Shown here: positions 1 through 6,018 of the stretch, piece after piece
Numbering within the stretch: the stretch's first letter is position 1
Layout of the letters: every line of letters starts with the position of its first letter
NCBI GenBank assembly: GCA_947379865.1
Contig: CANCOY010000156.1
Coordinates: 1-7,079, forward strand
Direction of reading: 5' to 3'
Length of the DNA: 7,079 nucleotides
Source of the DNA: Acetobacteraceae bacterium
GTDB lineage: Bacteria > Pseudomonadota > Alphaproteobacteria > Zavarziniales > Zavarziniaceae
Notes under the pieces: model-generated
The model's database searches: none
What the model saw: the letters and a program-made list of their open reading frames with translations, nothing else
What the model was told of the DNA's origin: nothing
Made by a program: the position numbers and the translations under genes

Positions 1-623
1 GCGGTTGGCTGGCTGTGCCAGCCCATCTTGCGTTCCTGCTTGCCGAAGGAGAGCCCGGGGCTGCCCTTCTCCACCACAAGGCACGAGATGCCGCCGGGCC
101 CCTCGGCGCCAGTCCTGACCATGCAGACATAGATGTCAGAGGTCGACCCGCCCGAGATGAAGGCCTTGGTGCCGTTCAGCACATAATGGTCCCCGTCCCG
201 CACGGCGCGGGTCTTGAGGGCCGCAGCGTCTGACCCTGAGCCCGGTTCCGTCAGGCAATAGCTGGCCATGTGCTCCATGGTGCAGAGCTTTGGCAGGAAT
301 TGGCGGCGCTGATCGTCCGTCCCGAAACGGTCAATCATCCACGAGGCCATGTTGTGGATGGAGATATAGGCCGCCGTGGAGGGGCAGGCGGCGGCCAGTT
401 CCTCGAAGATCAGGGTCGCATCCAATCGCCCCAGGCCGGTGCCGCCCACATCATCACCCACATAGATCCCGGCAAAACCGAGGGCCGCGGCCTTGCGCAG
501 GGTGTCGACGGGAAAGTGGTGGGTCTCGTCCCACTCGGCTGCAAAGGGGGCCATGTTCTCGGCCGCGAAGTCCCGGGCCACGTCCTGGAAGGCCCGCTGC
601 TCTTCGCTTGGCTCGAAGTCCAT
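1..623 (-). CDS. Acyl-CoA dehydrogenase, isobutyryl-CoA dehydrogenase-like (partial, C-terminus off the window)
   Basis: This is a flavoprotein that alpha,beta-dehydrogenates short branched acyl-CoA and passes electrons to ETF; for the ACAD8 type the step is isobutyryl-CoA to methacrylyl-CoA in valine breakdown. The 207 visible residues start MDFEPSEEQR and cover the N-terminal helical domain (about 1-115) and most of the central beta domain. The acyl-CoA dehydrogenase signature CLTEPGSGSD is at residues 123-132. SIHNMASWMIDRFG (88-101), GTKAFISGG (151-159), GISCLVVEKG (179-188) and LSFGKQERKMGW (191-202) closely match what I remember of mammalian isobutyryl-CoA dehydrogenase. The catalytic Glu would lie in the missing part. 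The start is supported by GGAG at 631-634, 7 nt upstream, and by a strong promoter behind it. Family assignment is firm; substrate is inferred, and a related 2-methyl-branched acyl-CoA substrate is possible. Confidence 0.93.
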   Translation of the reverse strand, partial: MDFEPSEEQRAFQDVARDFAAENMAPFAAEWDETHHFPVDTLRKAAALGFAGIYVGDDVGGTGLGRLDATLIFEELAAACPSTAAYISIHNMASWMIDRFGTDDQRRQFLPKLCTMEHMASYCLTEPGSGSDAAALKTRAVRDGDHYVLNGTKAFISGGSTSDIYVCMVRTGAEGPGGISCLVVEKGSPGLSFGKQERKMGWHSQPT

Positions 624-662
624 GTTGTTTCTCCGTTTTCGCCTTGGCTCTGGGGATTAGGG

Positions 663-691
663 GTCATAGGAAATGCCGGGTGCAGTGTCAA
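663..691 (-). promoter_or_regulatory. Sigma-70-type promoter of the acyl-CoA dehydrogenase
   Basis: Read on the minus strand, TTGACA (686-691) is followed by exactly 17 nt and then TATGAC (663-668). The -35 is a perfect consensus and the -10 is close to TATAAT. Transcription would start near 656, giving a leader of about 33 nt before the start codon at 623 with GGAG placed correctly. It is the best promoter match I saw in the window. No operator or dyad was recognised over it. Confidence 0.65.
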
Positions 692-725
692 TTCGGGCAG
701 GCTGCCGAGACGGGCAGCGCGCTGA

Positions 726-754
726 TTGACTTGCCCCCGGGCGGGCCTTAAGCG
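726..754 (+). promoter_or_regulatory. Candidate promoter of the AEC-family permease
   Basis: TTGACT (726-731) is followed by 17 nt and TAAGCG (749-754); TTAAGC one base earlier is the alternative -10. The -35 is good and the -10 is poor. A transcript starting near 761 would reach the ATG at 780 with about 19 nt of leader. Its -35 sits 35 bp from the -35 of the opposing promoter, so a regulator bound between them could affect both genes, but I see no clear binding site. Confidence 0.3.
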
Positions 755-779
755 AGGGCATCCGCCGGGGCAGGAACGC

Positions 780-1691
780 ATGGTCCATATCATCGATGCA
801 CTGGTCCCGGTCTTCGTGCTGATCGTGCTTGGCTTCGTGCTGAAACGCACGGGCTTTCCCGGCACCCCCTTCTGGCCAGCCCTTGAGCGGCTGGTCTACA
901 TGATCCTGTTTCCCGCCCTCCTGGTCCACGACCTTGCCCTCGCAGACCTCGGCGGGCTTGAGTTCAGTCGCCTGCTGGCGGCCTCGCTTGGCGGGATCGT
1001 GGTGATGGCGCTGCTGACCTTCGCCCTGGCACGCCCGCTTGGACTGGGCGGGCCGGGCTATACGTCGCTTTTCCAGGGGGCAACGCGCTGTAACGGTTTT
1101 GTGGCCCTTGCAGCGGCAAAAGCCCTTGCGGGCACCCCTGGCCTGTCGATGATGGCGCTGGTGGTCACGTGCATGGTTCCGGCGGTCAACCTGCTTAGTG
1201 TGCTGCTGCTGGCCCGCTTTGGCACAGCCCGGGCCGGCCTTCTGGCAACCCTGCGGGATGTCGCCACCAATCCGCTGATCCTGGGCTGTCTTGTGGGCAT
1301 CGGGCTGAACCGGTTTGGCCTTGGCCTGCACCCCATGGCGGCTCGCACGCTTGAGGTGATGGGCGGGGCGGCCCTGCCCCTTGGCCTGATGGCCGTGGGC
1401 GCCGGCCTTGACCTTGCGCTGGTGGGCAAGGCAAGGGGTGCGGTGATCCTTGGTGCCCTTGCCAAGTGCTTTGTCTTTCCAGCCCTGATCTGGGGCATGG
1501 CAAAGGTGACGGGGCTTGGCGGCCAGGCCCGCGCCAGCCTGATTCTCTTCGCCGCCATGCCCACGGCGCCGAGCGCCTTTATCCTGGCCCGGCAGCTGGG
1601 CGGCGATGCGGCCCTGGTTGGGGCGATAACAACCCTTGCCACGCTGCTGGCGGCAGGCTCTGTTCCTCTTGTCCTCCACTGGCTTGGCTGA
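780..1691 (+). CDS. AEC (auxin efflux carrier)-family transporter / permease
   Basis: This is a 303-residue inner-membrane protein, almost wholly hydrophobic, of the auxin efflux carrier / malate permease family (usual length about 300-320). Hydrophobic segments lie roughly at 5-21, 36-56, 65-85, 105-118, 122-145, 163-178, 196-214, 220-240, 253-270 and 278-300, fitting the family's two sets of five helices. Family-like stretches are YMILFPALLVHD (40-51), LFQGATRCNGFVAL (97-110), TNPLILGCLVGIGLNR (163-178), GLMAVGAGLDL (202-212) and FAAMPTAPSAFILARQLG (257-274). The start is ATG 780 with AGGA at 772-775. An in-frame TTG at 726 adds 18 polar residues and has no better ribosome site, and it coincides with the putative -35. 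The substrate cannot be told; known members move dicarboxylates or auxin. It ends 43 nt before pyrB. Confidence 0.9.
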   Translation: MVHIIDALVPVFVLIVLGFVLKRTGFPGTPFWPALERLVYMILFPALLVHDLALADLGGLEFSRLLAASLGGIVVMALLTFALARPLGLGGPGYTSLFQGATRCNGFVALAAAKALAGTPGLSMMALVVTCMVPAVNLLSVLLLARFGTARAGLLATLRDVATNPLILGCLVGIGLNRFGLGLHPMAARTLEVMGGAALPLGLMAVGAGLDLALVGKARGAVILGALAKCFVFPALIWGMAKVTGLGGQARASLILFAAMPTAPSAFILARQLGGDAALVGAITTLATLLAAGSVPLVLHWLG

Positions 1692-1734
1692 CTTGTCTTG
1701 CCCGCTGGGGCGCCCGCGTGTAGGGAATATCTTG

Positions 1735-2703
1735 ATGACACTCCCCCGGCTCGCCTCCTATCCGCACCGCCATCTCCTCGGCATCGAGGGATTGGCGCCT
1801 GATGCCATCGAGTTCCTGCTCGACCTTGCCGACGAATATGTCGACCTGAACCGCCAGGTCGACAAGAAGCGCGGCACGCTGAAGGGCCGGACACAGATCA
1901 ACCTGTTCTTCGAGACGTCCACCCGCACCTCGACCTCGTTCGAGCTTGCCGGCAAGCGCCTTGGCGCAGACGTGATCAACATGTCGGTGGCGCGCTCGGC
2001 GGTGCAGAAGGGCGAGACCCTGCTTGATACGGCGATGACGCTGAATGCCATGCATCCCGATGTGCTGGTGATCCGCCATCAGGATTCAGGGGCCGCCCAG
2101 CTGCTGGCCCAGAAGGTAAGCGGCTCCGTCATCAATGCCGGCGACGGCACCCACGAGCACCCCACCCAGGCACTGCTGGATGCCCTGACGATCCGGCGCC
2201 GGCGCGGCAAGCTGCAGGGCCAGATCGTGGCCATCTGCGGCGATATCCTGCACAGCCGGGTGGCCCGCTCGAACATACATCTGCTCAACGCCATGGGCGC
2301 CTATGTCCGCGTCGTCGGCCCGCCGACCCTGCTGCCGACCGCCATCGAGCGGCTGGGCGTGGAAGTGCATACCGACATGGAAAAGGCGCTGGACGGCGCC
2401 GACATCGTGATGATGCTGCGCCTGCAGCTGGAGCGGATGCAGGGCGCCTATGTGCCAAGCTTCCGGGAATACTTTCACTTCTACGGCCTTGACCACCGCA
2501 AGCTGGCCCATGCCAAGCCAGACGCGCTGATCATGCATCCCGGCCCCATGAACCGGGGTGTGGAGATCGACAGTCTGGTGGCCGACGACATCAACCGCAG
2601 CGTCATCCGCGAGCAGGTCGAAATGGGCGTGGCCGTGCGCATGGCCTGCCTCGACGCCCTGACGCGCCATCTGCCGGACACCGGCGCGGAACCCGCCCCA
2701 TGA
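1735..2703 (+). CDS. pyrB: Aspartate carbamoyltransferase catalytic subunit
   Basis: This enzyme condenses carbamoyl phosphate with L-aspartate to N-carbamoyl-L-aspartate, the first committed step of pyrimidine synthesis, in the cytoplasm. The product is 322 residues, normal for the family. The N-terminal carbamoyl-phosphate domain has the signature FFETSTRTSTSFELAGKRLG (58-77), with STRT at 62-65; the active-site loop lysine is in QKGET (K92), and HPTQALLDAL is at 142-151. The aspartate domain carries GDILHSRVARSN (169-180), MLRLQLERMQ (227-236) and the HPGPMNRG loop (268-275). All key residues look intact. The start is ATG 1735 with AGGGAA at 1722-1727, 7 nt upstream; the in-frame TTG at 1636 would overlap the permease gene. 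The stop overlaps the next start as ATGA. I saw no PyrR site or attenuator in the 43-nt leader and no pyrI in the window. Confidence 0.98.
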   Translation: MTLPRLASYPHRHLLGIEGLAPDAIEFLLDLADEYVDLNRQVDKKRGTLKGRTQINLFFETSTRTSTSFELAGKRLGADVINMSVARSAVQKGETLLDTAMTLNAMHPDVLVIRHQDSGAAQLLAQKVSGSVINAGDGTHEHPTQALLDALTIRRRRGKLQGQIVAICGDILHSRVARSNIHLLNAMGAYVRVVGPPTLLPTAIERLGVEVHTDMEKALDGADIVMMLRLQLERMQGAYVPSFREYFHFYGLDHRKLAHAKPDALIMHPGPMNRGVEIDSLVADDINRSVIREQVEMGVAVRMACLDALTRHLPDTGAEPAP

Positions 2704-4049
2704 GCGCCGAGTCGAAGAACCCGGGACTGAAGTCCGGATCCGGTGGCGAGCCGGGTCGTCTGGTTGCCTATCTCAATGCCCGCCTGGTTGATCCCGCCAG
2801 CGGGCTTGACGCGCCCGGCGCCCTCTTGACCGTCGGCGGCGAGATCAAGGATTTTGGCCCCCGCCTGTTTGTCGACGGGCCACCGTCGGGGGTTGCCAGC
2901 GTCGACTGCCGGGGCCACGCCCTGATCCCCGGCCTCATCGACACCCGCGTTTTCGTGGGCGAGCCAGGCGCCGAGCACAAGGAAACCCTGGCGTCAGCCA
3001 GCGAGGCGGCGGCAGCGGGTGGCATCACGACGCTGCTGTGCATGCCAAACACCAGCCCCGTGATCGACGAGCCTGCGATTGTCGAATATGTCGCGAGGCG
3101 CGCGCACAACACCTCCATCGTCAATGTCTTCCCCATGGCAGCGGTAACCAAGGGCCTGGGGGGCAAGGAGATCGCCGAACTGGGTCTGCTGAAGGCGGCG
3201 GGTGCCATTGCCTTTACCGACGGTGACCGGGCGGTTGCCTCTGCCCTGGTGATGCGCCGCGCGCTTTCCTATGCCCGGCGCTTCAACGCCCTGATCGTTC
3301 AGCATGCCGAAGAGCCGGCTCTGTCCCGTGATGGCGCCATGAACGAGGGCGAGGTGGCAACGCGCCTGGGCCTGCCCGGCATTCCGGCAGCCGCCGAGAC
3401 CATGATGATCGAGCGCGACGTGCGTCTTGCCAAGCTGACGGGCGGGCGCCTGCACATCGGCCAGATCAGCTGCGCCGAGAGCATCGAGGTGATTGCCCGG
3501 GCCAAGGCCGAGGGGGTTGAGATCAGCTGTGGCGTCTCCCCCTATCACTTCGCCCTGAACGAGACGGCGGTGGGCGAGTACCGCACCTTCTGCAAGACCT
3601 CTCCGCCCCTTCGCCCCGAGATGGACCGCCGTGCGGTGGTGGCGGCGATTGCCGATGGCACCATCGATGTGATCGCCTCCAGCCACGACCCACAGGACGT
3701 GGAAAGCAAGCGCCAGCCCTTTGCCCAGGCGGCCTATGGCATGGTGGGGCTGGAAACCATGCTGCCCCTGGTGCTTGAAATGGTGCATGGACGCAAGGTT
3801 GATCTGCTGACCGCCCTCAAGGCCATGACGGCCACCCCAGCCCGGCTTTTCGGCCTGCCTTCTGGCGCCATCAGGATCGGTGCCCCGGCAGACCTCGCCC
3901 TGCTGGATCTGGATGTGCCCTGGCGCATCGATACGGAGCGTTTCCGCTCCAAGTCCAAGAATGCGCCTTATGATGCCAGGCCCGTGCAGGGCCGCGCCAT
4001 CATGACCATTGTCGGCGGGCGCCTTGTCCATGACCTCTACACGGCCTGA
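2700..4049 (+). CDS. pyrC: Dihydroorotase-like protein PyrC', predicted non-catalytic partner of PyrB
   Basis: The product is 449 residues of the amidohydrolase superfamily, class I dihydroorotase type. Recognisable parts are ALIPGLID (74-81), VGEPGAEHKETLASAS (86-101), CMPNTSPVID (114-123), AGAIAFTDGDRAV (167-179), ISCGVSPYHF (275-284) and the C-terminal beta-sandwich GAPADLALLDLDVPW (394-408). The active site is degraded: the DxHxHLREPG motif reads DTRVFVGEPG, so both metal histidines become R83 and F85 and the substrate arginine becomes G87; the His of CHVS becomes Q255; ATDHAPH reads ASSHDPQ, so the catalytic Asp becomes S328. D174, H202 and N117 remain. In Pseudomonas such an inactive PyrC' is needed to assemble the PyrB dodecamer, and the 4-base ATGA overlap with pyrB fits that job. 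No Shine-Dalgarno is evident, so translational coupling is likely. Automatic annotation may call it an active dihydroorotase, which I doubt. Confidence 0.93.
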   Translation: MSAESKNPGLKSGSGGEPGRLVAYLNARLVDPASGLDAPGALLTVGGEIKDFGPRLFVDGPPSGVASVDCRGHALIPGLIDTRVFVGEPGAEHKETLASASEAAAAGGITTLLCMPNTSPVIDEPAIVEYVARRAHNTSIVNVFPMAAVTKGLGGKEIAELGLLKAAGAIAFTDGDRAVASALVMRRALSYARRFNALIVQHAEEPALSRDGAMNEGEVATRLGLPGIPAAAETMMIERDVRLAKLTGGRLHIGQISCAESIEVIARAKAEGVEISCGVSPYHFALNETAVGEYRTFCKTSPPLRPEMDRRAVVAAIADGTIDVIASSHDPQDVESKRQPFAQAAYGMVGLETMLPLVLEMVHGRKVDLLTALKAMTATPARLFGLPSGAIRIGAPADLALLDLDVPWRIDTERFRSKSKNAPYDARPVQGRAIMTIVGGRLVHDLYTA

Positions 4050-4054
4050 GGAGG
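4049..4054 (+). promoter_or_regulatory. Ribosome binding site of plsY, overlapping the pyrC' stop codon
   Basis: A full AGGAGG begins on the last base of the pyrC' TGA (4047-4049) and ends 6 nt before the plsY ATG at 4061. It fixes the plsY start and suggests that a ribosome terminating on pyrC' could re-initiate on plsY, tying the two genes into one operon. Confidence 0.85.
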
Positions 4055-4060
4055 CCTTTC

Positions 4061-4729
4061 ATGCCTGAACCCATGGGGGGATTTGCCTTCACCTGGCCGT
4101 TCTGGGCGGCGGGGGTGATTGGGTATCTGCTGGGCTCCATCCCGTTCGGCCTGGTGCTGACACGGCTGTTTGGCCTGGGCGACATCAGGTCGATTGGCTC
4201 GGGCAATATTGGCGCCACCAATGTGCTGCGCACCGGCAACAAGCCCCTGGCTGCAGCCACCCTGCTGCTTGATGGCGCCAAGGGTGCGGTTGCCGTGCTG
4301 ATCGCCGGACAATGGGGACCGGACATGGCGGTGATCGCCGGGGGTGCGGCCTTCCTTGGGCACATCTTCCCCGTCTGGCTGGGCTTTAAGGGGGGCAAGG
4401 GCGTGGCCACCTTCCTTGGCCTGATGCTGGCCCTATCCTGGCCAGTGGGCGTGGCCTGCTGCGCCACCTGGCTGTTGGTGGCGGCCGTCCTGCGCTATTC
4501 GTCGCTCGCCGCCCTGATCGCCGCGGGCCTGGCACCAGTCTACGCCATGATCTTTGCCGACCCGCAGCGCGCGGAACTGGCGGCGGCCTGCCTGGTCCTG
4601 ATCCTGATCCGCCACCACGCAAACATCCGCCGCCTTCTGGGTGGTACCGAGCCGCGCATCGGGGCCGGGAAAACTGAAGCAGGAAAAACCGAGGCCGGGA
4701 AAACCGGCGCCGGAAAAACTGGCGCGTGA
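4061..4729 (+). CDS. plsY: Acyl phosphate:glycerol-3-phosphate acyltransferase PlsY, with repeat tail
   Basis: This inner-membrane enzyme moves an acyl group from acyl phosphate (made by PlsX) to sn-glycerol 3-phosphate, giving lysophosphatidic acid, the first step of phospholipid synthesis. At 222 residues it is slightly longer than the usual 190-210. It has about five hydrophobic segments (near 12-35, 62-82, 88-106, 118-144, 148-186). The family motifs are present: GSIPFG (25-30), SIGSGNIGATNVLR (44-57), LDGAKG (70-75), GHIFPVWLGFKGGKGVAT (100-117) and HHANIRRLLGGTE (185-197). The core ends near residue 200; the last 20 residues are four AGKT[E/G] repeats, hydrophilic and lysine-rich, with no family counterpart that I know. 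The neighbours belong to other pathways, so the linkage is positional. No clear terminator follows, and dprA begins 49 nt later. Confidence 0.97.
   Translation: MPEPMGGFAFTWPFWAAGVIGYLLGSIPFGLVLTRLFGLGDIRSIGSGNIGATNVLRTGNKPLAAATLLLDGAKGAVAVLIAGQWGPDMAVIAGGAAFLGHIFPVWLGFKGGKGVATFLGLMLALSWPVGVACCATWLLVAAVLRYSSLAALIAAGLAPVYAMIFADPQRAELAAACLVLILIRHHANIRRLLGGTEPRIGAGKTEAGKTEAGKTGAGKTGA
4664..4723 (+). repeat. Four tandem 15-bp repeats at the 3' end of plsY
   Basis: Four 15-bp units run in frame at 4664, 4679, 4694 and 4709, each close to GCCGGGAAAACYGRN and each encoding AGKTE or AGKTG. They differ at a few positions, some synonymous (GGG/GGA, ACT/ACC, GCC/GCA). Unit 3 is itself a perfect hairpin (GCCGG, loop GAAAA, CCGGC) and unit 4 a near-perfect one (GCCGG, AAAAA, CTGGC). 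Their junction is the 10-bp palindrome CCGGCGCCGG (4704-4713). No T-run follows, so this is not a standard intrinsic terminator on this strand. Confidence 0.85.
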
Positions 4730-4751
4730 TCCACATCTGACAGGCGATACG

Positions 4752-4780
4752 ATCCCTCATTCATGCTACTCTTGAGGGAT
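4752..4780 (+). promoter_or_regulatory. Inverted repeat covering the dprA ribosome-binding site and start codon
   Basis: ATCCCTCA (4752-4759) and TGAGGGAT (4773-4780) form a perfect 8-bp inverted repeat with a 13-nt loop. The right arm contains the only Shine-Dalgarno-like bases of dprA (GAGG, 4774-4777) and the first two bases of its ATG. Folded in mRNA, it would hide the initiation site. As DNA it could instead be an operator. No T-run follows, so it is not a typical terminator of plsY. The structure is seen directly; the function is inferred. Confidence 0.5.
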
Positions 4781-5903
4781 GACGCCCCGATCCACCGTCC
4801 TTTCCCCTGCTGACAAGCTTGACTGGGTCCGCCTGATCCGGAGTGAGAATGTCGGCCCCGTCACCTTTCGCGAACTCGTGGCACGCTTCGGCACGGCCAC
4901 AGCAGCCCTTGAGGCGCTGCCGGAACTGGCCCGCAAGGGTGGCCGGCGCAACGGGCTGCTGATCCCGTCCCGCGCCGAGGCGGAGCGCGAGCTTGCCGCC
5001 ATCGCAAAGGCAGGCGCCCGCCTGATCGCTTTGGCCGAGGCTGATTATCCGCCCCTGCTTGCCGAGGTTGAGGCGCCCCCTCCCCTGATCAGCATGAAGG
5101 GCGATCCGGCCCTGCTTGGCCGACCCACGGTGGCCATTGTTGGCGCCCGCAATGCCTCGGCCGCCGGCGTGCGTTTTGCGCGCGATCTGGCGCGTGACCT
5201 TGGCGGGCGTGGCATCACCGTGGTCTCTGGCCTGGCGCGCGGGATCGACGGGGCGGCCCATGAGGGCAGCCTGCCCACAGGTACCGCTGCGGTGCTGGCC
5301 GGTGGAATCGACGTGGTCTATCCGCCCGAGCACAAGGCCCTGCAGGAGCGTGTCGGGGCGGAGGGCGTGCTGGTTGCGGAAATGCCCGTGGGCACCATTC
5401 CCCAGGCCCGCAGCTTTCCCCGCCGCAACCGGATCGTGGCCGGCCTGTCGCTTGGCGTGGTGGTGGTGGAGGCGGCCCTGAAGTCGGGCTCCCTCATCAC
5501 CGCGCGGATGGCTGGCGAACATGGGCGGGAGGTCATGGCCGTGCCGGGCTCCCCCCTCGACCCCCGCTGCAGGGGTGCAAACGACCTTATTCGTAATGGC
5601 GCCGTGCTGGTGGAATCGATTGACGACGTGATCGACGCCCTGCCACCCAGCATGGCTCCATCGTTCGGGGAAAGACACACCGAACACGGTCTTGAAGGGT
5701 ATCCCACCATGCCGGCAAGCGAGGCTGAACTGGATCTGGCGCGGGCGCGGATCGAGGCACTTCTGGGGCCGACACCGGTTGATATAGATGAACTGGTACG
5801 GCAGGCCGATTTGACACCACCTGTGGTTTTGACCATTTTGCTTGAACTCGAACTGGCTGGCCGTCTGGTACGGCACGCCGGAAACCGCGTCGCCTGGGCC
5901 TAA
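4779..5903 (+). CDS. dprA: DNA-processing protein DprA (Smf family)
   Basis: DprA binds incoming single-stranded DNA, protects it and loads RecA onto it during natural transformation; it is also widespread in bacteria not known to be competent. The product is 374 residues, usual for the family. Order of parts: an N-terminal helical (SAM-like) region, about 10-60; the Rossmann-fold DNA-binding core, about 85-290, with TVAIVGARNASAAG (117-130), VSGLARGIDGAAHEG (149-163), GTAAVLAGGIDVVYPPEH (168-185), SFPRRNRIVAGLS (212-224), GSLITARMAGEHGREV (237-252) and GANDLIRNGA (266-275); and a C-terminal winged-helix domain, about 315-374. The start is forced: an in-frame TGA lies at 4773-4775 and no ATG, GTG or TTG follows for over 20 codons. 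The Shine-Dalgarno (GAGG) is only one base from the ATG, which is unusually close. Likely co-transcribed with plsY. Confidence 0.97.
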   Translation: MTPRSTVLSPADKLDWVRLIRSENVGPVTFRELVARFGTATAALEALPELARKGGRRNGLLIPSRAEAERELAAIAKAGARLIALAEADYPPLLAEVEAPPPLISMKGDPALLGRPTVAIVGARNASAAGVRFARDLARDLGGRGITVVSGLARGIDGAAHEGSLPTGTAAVLAGGIDVVYPPEHKALQERVGAEGVLVAEMPVGTIPQARSFPRRNRIVAGLSLGVVVVEAALKSGSLITARMAGEHGREVMAVPGSPLDPRCRGANDLIRNGAVLVESIDDVIDALPPSMAPSFGERHTEHGLEGYPTMPASEAELDLARARIEALLGPTPVDIDELVRQADLTPPVVLTILLELELAGRLVRHAGNRVAWA

Positions 5904-5958
5904 AACCAGGGTTGGACGCATTCCGGGGTCCAGTCTCAAGTCAGAGATCGTCTGGTCC

Positions 5959-5981
5959 GGCCGCTTCATCCGAAGCGCGCC
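5959..5981 (+). other. Hairpin in the dprA-topA intergenic region
   Basis: CGCTTC (5962-5967) pairs with GAAGCG (5972-5977) around the tetraloop ATCC. With one bulged C at 5978, a further GGC/GCC pairing (5959-5961 with 5979-5981) lengthens the stem to nine pairs. It lies between the dprA stop (5903) and the topA start (6019). There is no T-run after it, so it is not a convincing intrinsic terminator; it may be a leader element of topA or chance. The rest of the 115-bp gap holds only a weak TGGAC/GTCCA dyad (5913-5932) and no convincing promoter. Confidence 0.35.
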
Positions 5982-6018
5982 TTGGCCGCCCACGCCAGGA
6001 AACGAGTGCAGAACGTCC

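Noticed and set aside
270..725. 151-codon plus-strand open frames opposite the acyl-CoA dehydrogenase
   Set aside because: The minus strand carries an unmistakable acyl-CoA dehydrogenase with promoter and ribosome site; these frames cross its promoter and lack any recognised domain.
657..1679. 340-codon minus-strand open frame opposite the AEC permease
   Set aside because: The plus strand gives a coherent multi-helix membrane protein. The antisense product is a Gln/Lys/Arg/His-rich composition typical of reversed hydrophobic codons.
1693..1726. Possible pyrB promoter in the 43-nt gap (TTGCCC, 17 nt, TAGGGA)
   Set aside because: Both boxes are poor matches and the start point would fall at the ATG, leaving the good ribosome site untranscribed.
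2994..4031. 345-codon open frame on the minus strand opposite pyrC'
   Set aside because: Shadow of a clear dihydroorotase-family gene; no ribosome site or domain was seen.
4737..4767. Possible dprA promoter (CTGACA with a loose -10 near CATGCT)
   Set aside because: The spacing to CATGCT is 19 nt and the -10 match is poor; the region is better explained by the inverted repeat and read-through from plsY.
5913..5932. TGGAC/GTCCA dyad just after the dprA stop, considered as a terminator
   Set aside because: Only five Watson-Crick pairs with a 10-nt loop and no T-run; too weak to call.
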